In this document: positions 8,677-19,800 of the stretch, in pieces
Layout of the letters: each line of letters starts with the position of its first letter
Position numbering within the stretch: the stretch's first letter is position 1
From: Flavobacterium flavigenum
Lineage (GTDB): Bacteria > Bacteroidota > Bacteroidia > Flavobacteriales > Flavobacteriaceae
DNA: 64,000 nucleotides
Reading direction: 5' to 3'
NCBI RefSeq assembly: GCF_027111255.2
Contig: NZ_CP114285.2
Location: 930,001-994,000, forward strand
The notes under the pieces: model-generated
Told to the model about the DNA's origin: nothing
What the model saw: only the letters and a program-made list of their open reading frames with translations
The model's database searches: none
Translations under genes and position numbers: made by a program

Positions 8677-11600
8677 ATGAAGCTAAAGTCATTTATCATT
8701 CTTCTTCTTTGTCATACTATATTTGGACAGAATTATCCAATAAAACATCTGGATATTTCATCAGGGCTTTCTAACAATTCTGTTGCCACTATCTATCAGG
8801 ATCAAAATGGTTATATGTGGTTTGGGACTTTTGATGGACTTAACAGATATGACGGAAATGATTTTAAAGTTTACCGCCATGTTCATACAGATCCATACTC
8901 TATCCAGGGAAACGCAATTAGCTGTATAGAAGGTGACTTTGAAAACAATTTGTGGATAGGAACAACTGCAGGACCAGTAATTTTTAATGCAGAACGATCT
9001 TCTTTTACTCCTTTACAATATTATGACACAAACAAAAAAGTCAAACCATTAAGCTTTACTGCCTACGAAATAATTGCTGTGCATCCTTTACACCTTATTC
9101 TGGTAGCTACAAAAGAAGCTATCATACTTTTCAAAGAAGGTGAGAAAATTGGAACTGCGATACCCTTTAACGGTAAATTAAATTATATCGCAAGATCCAT
9201 CGCTTATAATGCAAAAAAGCAAATCTTCTACGTTTTTATAACCGGAACCGGTCTTTGTCAGTACGACATCAAATCAAAAAAATTAACGCTGCTCAACGAA
9301 ACAATTACAGCTACAAACTGCATTAAACTGACCCATGAAGGACTCTGGATTGGATCTGATGAAGGTGCCTATCTATATAATGAACACCTCAACACCTATT
9401 CTAAAAACTACTTTAAAATAAAAACAGTCGTACGTGATTTTTTCCAGCAGAAAAACAGGCTGTGGATTGCTACTGACGGAGCTGGGCTATACACCATTAC
9501 AAAAAATGAGACTACTCCTGTTTCATATCGTGCAAACGGCCCTGTTTCGTTGCTTAAAAGTAAATCCTTGTATGATATATTTCAAAGCAAAAACGGAGAA
9601 ATGTGGTTCGGATCACTACGTGGTGGCGTAAGCATGATGGGAGAAAAACCGCTCGATTTCAATCACTATAAAAATAAGGATGCCCTGGGCAATAAAGAAG
9701 GCGAAAACCCTGCCACGAACTTTATGCTTTCTTTCTGTGAAGATGAAAAGAAAAACATCTGGATTGGAACTGATGGTGCCGGAATGCGATATTGGGACAG
9801 AAAACAAAACACGTATGACACATACTCGACGACGTCATCTGCCGGCAGAAAAATACAGAGCGATTTTGTGACCAGTATCGTCCGGGATTCTGACAATGCC
9901 ATCTGGGTTGCAATGTGGAAAGGCGGAGTGTGTCGTATTGATCCCAAATCAAAAGCAATTCAGAATTTCTCAATTTATAATCAGTTCACTAAAAAAGCCG
10001 AACAGGAATCATGGGTGCTTTTTTTAGATTCGAAAAAAACATTGTGGCTTGGCGTTACAAATAACGGAGCACTATATCAATTCGACAGAAAACAAAATAA
10101 ATTCATCTGCTACAGCAACAAACTGCGCGATGTTACTTGTCTCTATGAAACGAAAGACGGGAAAATATGGGGAGGAACTTTTAATTCTTTTTTTGAGATA
10201 AATCCAAAAACAAAAAAAGTAAAAACCTATCATTCAGATTATACAGTTAGATGCATCACCGAAGATCAAAATAAAAATCTTTGGATTGGAACTATAGAAG
10301 GAGGCCTGTTTTTGTACAACCGAAAAACGGCCACTTCTAAAAAGTACACCACAGAAAACGGTCTTTCAAGCAATACGATACTCCGCCTTTTAGAGGATAA
10401 AAAAGGAAATTTATGGATGAGTACATACGATGGAATTTCAAGACTAAACCCTAAGAATAATACTTTCAGGAATTTCGGCGTATCTGACGGGCTTCAGGGC
10501 ACTCAGTTTAGCTGGAATTCAGGTACTAAACTTTCGACAGGAGAATTTATTTTTGGCGGTATAAACGGGTTCAATGTTTTTGATCCTGACAACATAAAAG
10601 ACAAAAAAAATACCGGCAAATTTTTATTAAATGATCTGCTTGTAAATAATCAGCCTTTAAAATCAGATAGCCCTTACATTACAGAAAAGAAACTTGAAAT
10701 GATAAGCGCTGCCGAACTTCCTTATGAAAAATCGGCAGTGAGTTTTGATTTTGTTTATCTGGATTATATCAATTCCGAAAAAATAAATACTGCTTATTTT
10801 CTTGAAGGATGGGACAAAGACTGGAACTATACCTCAAAAAATAACAGGGCAAATTATTCGAGACTATCAGAAGGAACTTATCTATTTAAGGTAAAAACTA
10901 CTGACGTTTTTGGAAACTGGACTACTGAAGTAACGCTCGCCACGATAAAAATCCTTCCGCCATGGTACAGAACATGGTGGGCTTATACATTTTATTTAAT
11001 TGTTGTTTGCGGTGCCATTTATGCGTATGTGGGCTATCAAAAAAACAAAGAAAGGCTTCGATACGAAATAAAACTTACCCGTATGGAGCATACAAAAGAC
11101 AAGGAACATGCCGAAAAACAATTTTCTATGTTTACCTACATGGCACATGAGTTACGCACTCCCCTGTCTTTAATTATAAATCCGCTAAAAAGTACCATTG
11201 ACAGAAAAAATGCCCCTGAAGATGATCTTGACCTGAATCTCGCCTATAAAAATGCCAAAAGATTATTGAGCCTTACAGATCAGTTATTATTATTCAGGAA
11301 AGCAGACACAGATCTGGATGAGCTTAAAATTTCTAAGATTAACTTAAACAGCCTGTGCCGTGAAATCTATAACAGCTTTACGCAGATGGCAGCTGTCAAA
11401 AATTTAAATTATCACTTTGTTGAAGAAAACACTCCTACTGAAATATATGGTGATTACGAGAAAATAGAAATTACACTTTTTAATATAATCTCCAACGCTT
11501 TCAAGTTTACACCTAATGACGGAACTATAAGCATTGAGATCATCGAGAAAACTGACGATGTTTCTATTATTATAGCAGATACCGGAAGCGGAATTCATGA

Positions 11601-12744
11601 AAAAGATATTGATACTATTTTTAAAAAATTTAAGCAGATTCAGTCTAAAAGCAGTAACGGTTTTGGAATAGGCCTGTATGTGGCCAAATATTTTGTGAAC
11701 AAACATCATGGAGAAATAACATGTACGAGTAAAGTCGGAAAAGGAACTTCATTCACTATTGTACTTCCAAAAGGAAGAACACATTTTGCAGAAATGAGCA
11801 TCAATGAGAATCGTCATCAGATGTCACCTATTGTTGGGGAACTTCTTGAAGGAATGCCGGCAGATAACACCAATACTCCTGAAAACAGTAATGAATTATC
11901 AAATCCTGAAAATATAAAATCAGCATTAATCAGTCCAAAGAAAGTTGTACTGATTGTGGAAGACAATACCGCAATGAATCATTATCTGGTAAAGCTTTTC
12001 TCCAGCAATTATATTGTTTATTCGGCAGCTAATGGACTCGAAGGACTGAAACTGTTGCAAAAACACATGCCTGATATTGTACTGAGTGATATTTCGATGG
12101 AAGGTATGAACGGCTTGGATCTATGCAAAAAAATCAAACAAAATGATTATTCAAGCCATATTCCGGTGATACTTCTGACAGCTACAACAAGCAATGACAT
12201 TCATTTGCAAAGTATTAATGAAGGTGCAGACGATTATGTAACCAAACCTTTTGACAACAATATACTTTTGGCACGTGTAGATGCTGTCTTACGAAACAGA
12301 GGCCAATTGCGCAAATATTTTCTGGACAGCATAACACTTCGTGAAAATGCAAATAAGGTCCCCCTTGAATATAAAGAATTTCTCGATAAATGCATCGAAA
12401 TCATCGAAGCCAATCTCGAAAACAGCGAATTTAATCTAAAAAGTTTCTCTTCTGCAATGGGCATGAGCCATTCCAGCCTTTACAAAAAGATTAAAGCAAT
12501 TTCCGGGCAAACTGTAAACGGTTTTATCAGATCTATCAGAATCCGAAGAGCCGCAGTAATTATGCTTACTGAAAGCATTAATATCGCACAGGCTGGCCAT
12601 CAGGTTGGTATAGAAGATCAACGTTATTTCCGCCAGCAGTTTGTAAAATTGTTTGGAATGAAGCCTTCTGAGTATATCAAAAAATACAGGAATTCTTTTA
12701 ATAAGGAATTGAATGTTATTCAAAAAGAAGATGATATTGTTTAA
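8677..12744 (+). CDS. Hybrid two-component system regulator (HTCS)
   Basis: This 1355-residue membrane regulator combines sensor, kinase, receiver and DNA-binding parts. After a signal peptide, residues about 20-690 hold repeated two-bladed-propeller motifs (YMWFGTFDGLNRYDG, LWIGTTAG, MWFGSLRGG, IWIGTDGAG, LWMSTYDGISR). A Y_Y_Y domain follows (about 690-755) and then a membrane helix near 766-786. HisKA has phospho-acceptor H824 in MAHELRTPLS. The ATPase domain has N and G boxes (NIISNAFKFTP, DTGSGI, GFGIGLYVAK). The receiver has D1138 in VLSDISMEG. An AraC-type double HTH ends the protein (about 1256-1348). It should sense a galacto-oligosaccharide in the periplasm and activate the adjacent susC operon. 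Confidence 0.95.
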   Translation: MKLKSFIILLLCHTIFGQNYPIKHLDISSGLSNNSVATIYQDQNGYMWFGTFDGLNRYDGNDFKVYRHVHTDPYSIQGNAISCIEGDFENNLWIGTTAGPVIFNAERSSFTPLQYYDTNKKVKPLSFTAYEIIAVHPLHLILVATKEAIILFKEGEKIGTAIPFNGKLNYIARSIAYNAKKQIFYVFITGTGLCQYDIKSKKLTLLNETITATNCIKLTHEGLWIGSDEGAYLYNEHLNTYSKNYFKIKTVVRDFFQQKNRLWIATDGAGLYTITKNETTPVSYRANGPVSLLKSKSLYDIFQSKNGEMWFGSLRGGVSMMGEKPLDFNHYKNKDALGNKEGENPATNFMLSFCEDEKKNIWIGTDGAGMRYWDRKQNTYDTYSTTSSAGRKIQSDFVTSIVRDSDNAIWVAMWKGGVCRIDPKSKAIQNFSIYNQFTKKAEQESWVLFLDSKKTLWLGVTNNGALYQFDRKQNKFICYSNKLRDVTCLYETKDGKIWGGTFNSFFEINPKTKKVKTYHSDYTVRCITEDQNKNLWIGTIEGGLFLYNRKTATSKKYTTENGLSSNTILRLLEDKKGNLWMSTYDGISRLNPKNNTFRNFGVSDGLQGTQFSWNSGTKLSTGEFIFGGINGFNVFDPDNIKDKKNTGKFLLNDLLVNNQPLKSDSPYITEKKLEMISAAELPYEKSAVSFDFVYLDYINSEKINTAYFLEGWDKDWNYTSKNNRANYSRLSEGTYLFKVKTTDVFGNWTTEVTLATIKILPPWYRTWWAYTFYLIVVCGAIYAYVGYQKNKERLRYEIKLTRMEHTKDKEHAEKQFSMFTYMAHELRTPLSLIINPLKSTIDRKNAPEDDLDLNLAYKNAKRLLSLTDQLLLFRKADTDLDELKISKINLNSLCREIYNSFTQMAAVKNLNYHFVEENTPTEIYGDYEKIEITLFNIISNAFKFTPNDGTISIEIIEKTDDVSIIIADTGSGIHEKDIDTIFKKFKQIQSKSSNGFGIGLYVAKYFVNKHHGEITCTSKVGKGTSFTIVLPKGRTHFAEMSINENRHQMSPIVGELLEGMPADNTNTPENSNELSNPENIKSALISPKKVVLIVEDNTAMNHYLVKLFSSNYIVYSAANGLEGLKLLQKHMPDIVLSDISMEGMNGLDLCKKIKQNDYSSHIPVILLTATTSNDIHLQSINEGADDYVTKPFDNNILLARVDAVLRNRGQLRKYFLDSITLRENANKVPLEYKEFLDKCIEIIEANLENSEFNLKSFSSAMGMSHSSLYKKIKAISGQTVNGFIRSIRIRRAAVIMLTESINIAQAGHQVGIEDQRYFRQQFVKLFGMKPSEYIKKYRNSFNKELNVIQKEDDIV

Positions 12745-12871
12745 AATCTAAATCAAAGAATTACATATTCATATCTTTTTATATATCTCTCTAAAAAAAA
12801 CTAAATAGCATCTAAAAAACAACAGTAATGAAGCGTCATTTATTGCTTTCATTTATAAATTCACAAATTTA

Positions 12872-14902
12872 TCAGAATCGCATTTTTTGAATTCTCACTG
12901 CATTTAAGATCGCCAGCAGAGCAACTCCAACATCAGCAAAAACGGCTTCCCACATTGTTGCCAGTCCTCCGGCTCCTAAAATAAGCACTACCGCTTTTAC
13001 CACAAATGCCAAACTTATATTCTGCCAAACTATTTTTTTGGTTTGTTTTCCAATACAAATAGCTAATGGTATTTTCGAAGGCTTATCATCCTGAATTACC
13101 ACATCAGCGGTTTCAATGGTAGCGTCGCTTCCGAGTCCTCCCATCGCAATTCCTACATCACTAAGCGCTACTACGGGAGCGTCGTTTACACCGTCTCCCA
13201 CAAAAGCAACTGTCCCCATTTTTGCTTTAATTTCTTTAACCTTGTTTACTTTATCTTCAGGAAGCAGGTCACCAAATGATTTATCAATTCCTAATTTATC
13301 AGCTACAAATTTCACTACAGCACTTTTATCTCCGCTTAACATTGTAACTTTTATATTTAATTTGTGTAACCCTTCTATGGTTTTCTGAGAATCTTCTTTT
13401 ATGCTGTCAGCAATCGTAATGTATCCCACAAACTTTTTATCAAAAGCTACAGCAATTGTAGTGTACACAATTGAAGAAGTATCGACCTCATAACTAATAC
13501 CAAACTTGTCCATCAGCTTGAAATTACCCGCCAGAAATTCTTTCCCATCAATGAACGCTTTTAGTCCGTGTCCGGCAATCTCTTCGGTACTTTCAATTTT
13601 TATTGAACTGTCTGTTTCACCAACATACTCATGTATAGCAGTTGCAACAGGATGCGAACTCTGACTTTCAACAGCATTGAGCAGCTTTAGTATTTCATCC
13701 TTATCAAACTCAGGTTTAAAGACAGTTTCCTGAACTTTAAAAACCCCTTCAGTCATAGTGCCGGTTTTATCCATTACCACATTTTGAATACTGGCCATCA
13801 CATCTAAGAAATTGCTGCCTTTAAATAAAATTCCATTACGGCTAGCTGCACCGATTCCTCCAAAATAACCAAGCGGAATTGAAATAACTAAAGCACAAGG
13901 GCAGGAAATAACTAAAAATACAAGCGCTTTGTATAACCAGGTATTAAAATCGTAATTGTTTATAAAGAAATAAGGCAAAAAACAAATTCCGGCAGCAAGG
14001 ACTACCACAATAGGAGTATAAATTTTTGCAAACTTTCTGATGAATAATTCTGTTGGTGCTTTTTGGGAAGTTGCGTGCTGTACCAGCTCCAAAATTCTGC
14101 TTAGTTTACTCTCTGTATAAGCTGTAGTCACTTTAACCTGAGCTGCTACATTTAAATTGATCATTCCGGCCAAAACAATTTCTCCTTTTGTTTTGGTATC
14201 AGGTTTGCTTTCTCCGGTCAGCGCAGCGGTATTGAATGAAGCACTATCTGTCAAAAGTTCGCCGTCAAGCCCTAATTTTTCTCCGGGTTTTAACTGAATT
14301 ACATCTCCAATATTAGCATCTGCGGCCTTAATTATTTTTGGTTTTCCGTCAATAAGAATAGTAACTGCGTCTGGCCTTTGGTCTAAAAGGCTTTTAATAT
14401 TTCTTTGTGCCCTCGAAACAGCAAGTGTCTGAAAAACCTCTCCTACTCCATAAAAAAGCATTACAGCTACTGCTTCAGGATATTCTCCGATACTAAATGC
14501 CCCAATAGTCGCAATACTCATTAGCAAAAATTCTGAAAAAATGTCTCCACGGATAATACTCATAATTGCATCTTTTATAACTGCATAACCCACAATTAAG
14601 TAACCCACAAGATACCATCCTAGTCTTACTGGTCCTGCAAACCACGACTGAGAAATCCAGTTATCCATGACAATTGCGGCAATCAGAAGCATGAAAGACA
14701 AAACAGGCAAAAGGAACATTTTAAACATACCTCCTTCCATATTGCCATGGTCATGCCCGTCATCATGACTGTGTCCGGAATGGTCATGACCATCATCAGC
14801 CGAATGGCTTTCTGCACTTCTTTTTTTCCCTACGTTTCCGTAAGCTTTTTCAGAATGTGCGCAGCAGGATTGTTCAGTATTTTTGTGAGCCTTATTTTCC
14901 AT
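12872..14902 (-). CDS. P1B-type heavy-metal-translocating ATPase (Zn/Cd/Co type)
   Basis: This 676-residue inner-membrane pump would export divalent metal from the cytoplasm. It has the P-type motifs: ALTGESKPD in the actuator domain, the metal-binding SCPCAL in a membrane helix near residue 335, phosphorylated D378 in DKTGT, SQSSHPVATAI for the P1B nucleotide domain, and GDGVNDAP. There is no N-terminal HMA domain. The first 60 residues are instead rich in His and Asp (DGHDHSGHSHDDGHDHG), a probable Zn-type metal-binding tail. It is the last gene of the metal operon, 70 bases after the Fur-family regulator. Zn/Cd/Co specificity is inferred from CPC plus the His tail; copper is less likely. 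Confidence 0.93.
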   Translation of the reverse strand: MENKAHKNTEQSCCAHSEKAYGNVGKKRSAESHSADDGHDHSGHSHDDGHDHGNMEGGMFKMFLLPVLSFMLLIAAIVMDNWISQSWFAGPVRLGWYLVGYLIVGYAVIKDAIMSIIRGDIFSEFLLMSIATIGAFSIGEYPEAVAVMLFYGVGEVFQTLAVSRAQRNIKSLLDQRPDAVTILIDGKPKIIKAADANIGDVIQLKPGEKLGLDGELLTDSASFNTAALTGESKPDTKTKGEIVLAGMINLNVAAQVKVTTAYTESKLSRILELVQHATSQKAPTELFIRKFAKIYTPIVVVLAAGICFLPYFFINNYDFNTWLYKALVFLVISCPCALVISIPLGYFGGIGAASRNGILFKGSNFLDVMASIQNVVMDKTGTMTEGVFKVQETVFKPEFDKDEILKLLNAVESQSSHPVATAIHEYVGETDSSIKIESTEEIAGHGLKAFIDGKEFLAGNFKLMDKFGISYEVDTSSIVYTTIAVAFDKKFVGYITIADSIKEDSQKTIEGLHKLNIKVTMLSGDKSAVVKFVADKLGIDKSFGDLLPEDKVNKVKEIKAKMGTVAFVGDGVNDAPVVALSDVGIAMGGLGSDATIETADVVIQDDKPSKIPLAICIGKQTKKIVWQNISLAFVVKAVVLILGAGGLATMWEAVFADVGVALLAILNAVRIQKMRF

Positions 14903-14972
14903 GGTATTTTTTATATTTTCTAATAAAGAGATCGATAAGTCTCTATTTGGATTCCGTATTTTTTACATTATA

Positions 14973-15383
14973 CTATTTTAAACATTTATCGCATATTCCT
15001 TTGGCCAGAATCTGAATTTCATCAATCTGCAGCCTGGAATTCATGTTTTCAGGAAAAACAATTTCTTCCTTGCAGGTCGTTTCATGGCACTTTTTACAAT
15101 AAAAATGCAAATGCATGTCTTTATGACTTTCCTCACTGCATATTTCGGCACAAAGCTTATACTTTGTGGTATTTTCATCCAGAATTTTATGAACCAAACC
15201 TTTTTCCAGAAAGGTCTGCAATGTTCGATATATAGTTACTTTATCTGCTTTATGAAAATATTTCTCAATTTCAGCTAATGATAAAGCAGCTGTAACCGTT
15301 TCCAGATATTCATAAATTAAGATACGCATCGTAGTTAAACGAATATCTTTATCCTTAAAAACATCCTCAGTCGATTTTTTCAT
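14973..15383 (-). CDS. Fur-family metal-responsive transcriptional repressor
   Basis: This 136-residue protein has the Fur winged helix (RLTTMRILIYEYLE, ALSLAEIEKYF, KVTIYRTLQTFLEKGLVHKI) and a C-terminal metal-binding half. That half has the HLHFYCKKCHETTC segment and a final CDKC, which together form a structural CxxC...CxxC zinc site. Its place between the RND adaptor gene and the metal ATPase, all on one strand, suggests that it senses the exported metal and controls this operon. It could be Zur-, PerR- or Fur-like; the sequence alone does not decide. Confidence 0.9.
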   Translation of the reverse strand: MKKSTEDVFKDKDIRLTTMRILIYEYLETVTAALSLAEIEKYFHKADKVTIYRTLQTFLEKGLVHKILDENTTKYKLCAEICSEESHKDMHLHFYCKKCHETTCKEEIVFPENMNSRLQIDEIQILAKGICDKCLK

Positions 15384-15505
15384 TTTAGCTTACTTTACAG
15401 AACCAGAAGGTTTTAATTTTAATCATGCCATTCGTAAATTTACGAAGATATTTCCCTTTCATTTTCCACTGATTCTATTTTAACAACTCAATATTTTTCA
15501 TCCGG

Positions 15506-16780
15506 TTAATGTTCGTGCTCACCTGAATTACTTAGTTTGGCATTGACAAAAAAGGTACCTTTGGTAATAATTTTAGTTCCTTCCGGAATTTCTTTCACAG
15601 GTGTAATTGCTGTGTAACCTAATTCTGAAACTCCCTTTGAAACTTCAATTTTTTCAAAATTCACACTATTGGAATTTATTTCCTTTTCTTTTTCTTCATT
15701 ATGTTCCTCACCGGGTTCACCATCGTCTCCATGTTCATCATGCATTTTCGGTTTTTTATCCGTTTTGGCAAAAATGTAATATTTTCCATCTGCCTCAGCA
15801 ATAGCATCATTAGGAACAGCAGCAGTCAAAGCATTTCCGATACTGATCATGGCAGTGATATTCATTCCGTCTATAAGCCCTGTTTTATTTCCTGTAACAG
15901 TACAATGAATCGCAACTGTTTTGCTTTCGTTCTCGAATGATGAGCCAATATTAAATACTTTTGCCGTATAAGATGTATTGGGATTATTGGTTAACGTGAA
16001 ATTTACTGTTTGTCCAATTTTTACCATCGGAAGATCTTTTTCGAAAACCTGAAGATCAAGATGAATAAGGGTGTTATCTACAATTTCAACTACCGGGGAA
16101 GAAACATCTACGTAACTTCCGATTTTGGCAAACTCACTGCTTACTGTTCCACTTACAGGACTAGTGACTGTCAGTGCTGATCTTAAACCCGAAGCACTAA
16201 TTCCTGCCGGATTTATTCCCATGAGCTGAATTTGTTTTTGAAGTGATGCTTTTCGTGCGCGAAGTGAATTCACTTCAGCCGTAGCACTTTGCAGGTTTTT
16301 TAAAGCGCCCGCATTTCCTTCCTGAAGCTCTTTCTGACGTCTCAATTCCTGGTCTGCCAGTATCATTTTACTTCCAATAGTCAGATATTCCTCCTGAAGC
16401 TGAATAAACTGAGGATTTTCGATTGTAGCAATAACCTGCCCTTTGCGCACGTGATCTCCCAATTGTACTTTGAGCGATTTAATCACGCCACCGTACAATG
16501 AAGTTGCATTGGCTTTATTGTTATTAGGAACCCGCAAGGCCCCGTTTACCTTAATCGAAGCAGTCAGGTTTTTGTTTTCAATAGTTCCGAGCGTAATTCC
16601 CACAGCCTTTATCTGATCTTCGGTTAGAGTTGCAATTGTGGCTTCTTCTTCTGTGTGTCCCTGTTCTTTTCCTGCACCGGGTTTTTCGGTTTCAGAAGCA
16701 TTTTCATTATTTTTTTGTTGACAGCTAATCAAGGAAAAAGTAGCAACAACAGCAATTAGAATTTTTATTTTGACTTTCAT
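15506..16780 (-). CDS. CzcB/CusB-type RND periplasmic adaptor (membrane fusion lipoprotein)
   Basis: This 424-residue lipoprotein (Cys at residue 20, FSLISCQQ) links the inner-membrane RND pump to the outer-membrane channel. It has the barrel-sandwich halves (SLYGGVIKSLKVQLGDHVRKGQVIATI and TVTSPVSGTVSSEFAKIGSYV), an intervening coiled-coil hairpin (about residues 125-180, ELRRQKELQEGNAG) and a beta-barrel domain. There is a His/Glu-rich insertion (MHDEHGDDGEPGEEHNEEKE) near residue 355 and His residues at the very end (GEHEH), both likely to bind metal. It is 66 bases downstream of the pump gene. Confidence 0.93.
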   Translation of the reverse strand: MKVKIKILIAVVATFSLISCQQKNNENASETEKPGAGKEQGHTEEEATIATLTEDQIKAVGITLGTIENKNLTASIKVNGALRVPNNNKANATSLYGGVIKSLKVQLGDHVRKGQVIATIENPQFIQLQEEYLTIGSKMILADQELRRQKELQEGNAGALKNLQSATAEVNSLRARKASLQKQIQLMGINPAGISASGLRSALTVTSPVSGTVSSEFAKIGSYVDVSSPVVEIVDNTLIHLDLQVFEKDLPMVKIGQTVNFTLTNNPNTSYTAKVFNIGSSFENESKTVAIHCTVTGNKTGLIDGMNITAMISIGNALTAAVPNDAIAEADGKYYIFAKTDKKPKMHDEHGDDGEPGEEHNEEKEKEINSNSVNFEKIEVSKGVSELGYTAITPVKEIPEGTKIITKGTFFVNAKLSNSGEHEH

Positions 16781-16846
16781 TTATGCATTATTTTAAATGA
16801 TCTGATGAAATTCTGTTATTCTTACAACAGAAATTGCATGACATTG

Positions 16847-19800
16847 TTATTTATTATTAAAGTAATTAAACTGAACAGCAGATTGATTGTACTGGTTTAA
16901 AATATCCAGATAATTCTGGCGTATCCCAACAGCCTGGCTTAGAAACTGCCCCAACTCTGCAAAACTAATTTCACCTGATCTGTAACTTAATGTAGAAGCT
17001 TTTATGATTTCTTCTGCCTGTTTTAATCCGGTAGTTTCATAATAGTTCAGCAAGGATAGATTCTTTTCTATTTCTGCAATTGCAGAAGCTTTCTGTGTAT
17101 GCATTTGCTGTGTTTGATAAAGTAGACTTTTTTCCTGCACTTCTTTCTCTGCCGAAGCCGCTTTTACTTTGTTACGCGCATAACCTGCCCCAAATAACGG
17201 AAAAGATGCCGTTGCCGAAAATCCCGTATAAGGATCATTTGCTCCCCATAATCTCTGACTGAAAACCCTTCCTGAAAATTCCGGCATATTGCTGTTTTTT
17301 TGTACTGAAATATTAGATTCAGCAATTTTTACATTTTGTTCCTGAAGCACCAGAAGCGGATGAGCACCATTATTTTCAGATAGAACTACATCTGCTTTTT
17401 CTAAAGGAGTTTCTAAAGGAAGCAGCCATGCATTCTGATTCAAAAGCATCATTAACTGTTGCTGCTGAACGATCATATCCTTTTTATTCTGGTCCGAAAA
17501 AGCTTTAAGTTCCTGCAGTTTTGCATCGGCAGCAATTTTGTCCAATGCTGCTACATCACCTGCTTTCAAGCGAACTTCTGCCGTTTTAAAAAGCAAGGTA
17601 TAAATACTGTCCAGACGTTTATACAATAACTGTTTGTCCTGCAGATACCACAATTTATAATAAGCCGTTCGCACATCTCTTTTAATTGTGGCATTTAAAA
17701 GTCCGGTATTTAATTCGGCATATTTTAACTGTTCATTAAAATAGTCTTTTCGTGCTGCGTAAAGACCCGGCCATGCAACAGCTTGTGAAATTCCGATTTT
17801 TAATATTCCACTATTATCTGAAGGCCGGAGATCTTCATTCTCTGCAAATATTCCTGTTTTTGGAATATCTACAGCCGTTTTTACATTCAGCCCGGCAGTT
17901 CGAATTTCAGCTTCATTGACCCCAATCTGCTGATTGTTTTTTAAAGCCATTTCTACCGCATGATCCATTGAAATCCTTTCCTGCGCATTTGCAGATCCTA
18001 AACCTGCCAGACAAAGCAGTATTATAATGGTTGTATTTCCCATTTTAAATTTTCCATTAAAATTGAATTTAGAATTAAAAATAATATACAGCAACGGCAG
18101 TACAAATAAGGTCAAAAACGTAGCAGTTATTAATCCGCCGATTACTACTGTTGCCAAAGGTCTCTGAACCTCTGCTCCTGCACTACTGCTGATTGCCATT
18201 GGCAAAAATCCTAATGAAGCCACTGTCGCTGTCATTAATACGGGACGAAGTCTGGTCATTGTACCTTCTTTTACTCTTTCAAATATATCTTTCATGCCTT
18301 CTTTTTCGAGCTGATTAAAAGTTCCAATCAAAACGATTCCGTTCAATACAGCAACTCCAAACAAAGCAATGAATCCGATTCCCGCGCTGATGCTAAATGG
18401 CATTCCGCAAAGCATTAAAGCAAAAATTCCACCAATGGCACTCATCGGAATTGCGGTAAATATCAAAATGGCTTGTTTGAAAGAACGGAATGTAAAATAC
18501 AATAATCCAAAAATCAAAAGCAGCGAAACCGGAACCGCAATCATCAAACGTGCATTTGCCTTTTGAAGATTTTCAAACTGACCTCCATACGTGAAATAAT
18601 ATCCAGGTGGCAATTTTACTTTTTCCGATAATTTCTTCTGAATATCCTCAACAACACTTTGAACGTCACGACCTGAAACATTAAATCCTACTACTATTCG
18701 GCGTTTTCCTGCTTCACGGCTTATTTGTGCTGGTCCCAATTTATAATTTACATTTGCAACCTGAGAAAGCGGAATCTGATTTCCAGTATTAGTAGGAATC
18801 ATCAAATTACTTACATCGTCAATTCCACTTCTGTGAATGCTGTCCAAGCGAACAACAAGGTCAAAACGTCTTTCATTTTCATAAACCTGACCTGCACTTT
18901 TTCCAGCAAAAGCTGTGCTCACTACGTCATTTACATCCTGAATGGTCAATCCATAATTGGCAATTCGGGTTCTGTCGTATTCAATATTGATTTGTGGCAA
19001 ACCGCTAACTCGCTCTACTTGTGGAGAAGTTGCACCTTCTACATTCTGAATAACTTTGCTGACTTCTTTTGCATAAACCGAAAGTGTGTCAATATTTTCA
19101 CCAAAAATCTTAACGGCAACATCCTGTCTAATTCCCGTCATGAGTTCATTAAAACGCATCTGGATCGGTTGGTTTTTTTCAAAGAAAACTCCCGGGATAA
19201 CTTCCAGCTTTTCGGTAATGGCATCAGCCAGTTCATTATAATCCCTGCCAGATTTCCATTCTTTTTGAGGTTTTAAGACAACCATCAAATCGGTTGCCTC
19301 AGGAGGCATCGGATCTGTTGGGACTTCTGCAGCTCCGGTTTTTCCGACAACCATTTTCACTTCATCAAATTGTTTGATAATTCGGGATGCCTGCATTGAA
19401 GTTTCGATACTTTGTTTTAAGGAACTTCCCTGTGGAAGAATACAGTGAAATGCATAATCTCCTTCCTGAAGCTGCGGAATGAATTCTCCTCCCATTCTGG
19501 TAAAACATAAAATAGCGATCACAAATAAAAAACTGGTGAAACCAACAACAACATATTTAATACTGATCACTTTTTGAAGTAATGGCTGATAAACACTTTG
19601 CAACTTCTGCATCATTTTATCACTAAAATTTTCTTTATGGTTTGGTTTTTTAGATAAGAATAAAGCACACATCATCGGGATGTAAGTCAGAGACAAAATC
19701 AAAGCTCCAAAAATCGCAAAACCCACAGTTTGCGCCATCGGACGGAACATTTTTCCTTCAACACCAACCAGCGTCAGAATCGGAATGTAAACAATCAGGA

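Noticed and set aside
11404..11709. 101-codon open frame opposite the HTCS kinase domain
   Set aside because: It lies wholly within a well-supported gene on the other strand and has no family resemblance.
14973..15383. Assignment of the Fur-family gene as fur, zur or perR
   Set aside because: The metal and DNA specificity cannot be settled from the visible Cys and His residues.
18725..19276. 183-codon open frame on the plus strand
   Set aside because: It is antisense to conserved RND pump domains; the long open frame comes from the codon pattern of that gene.
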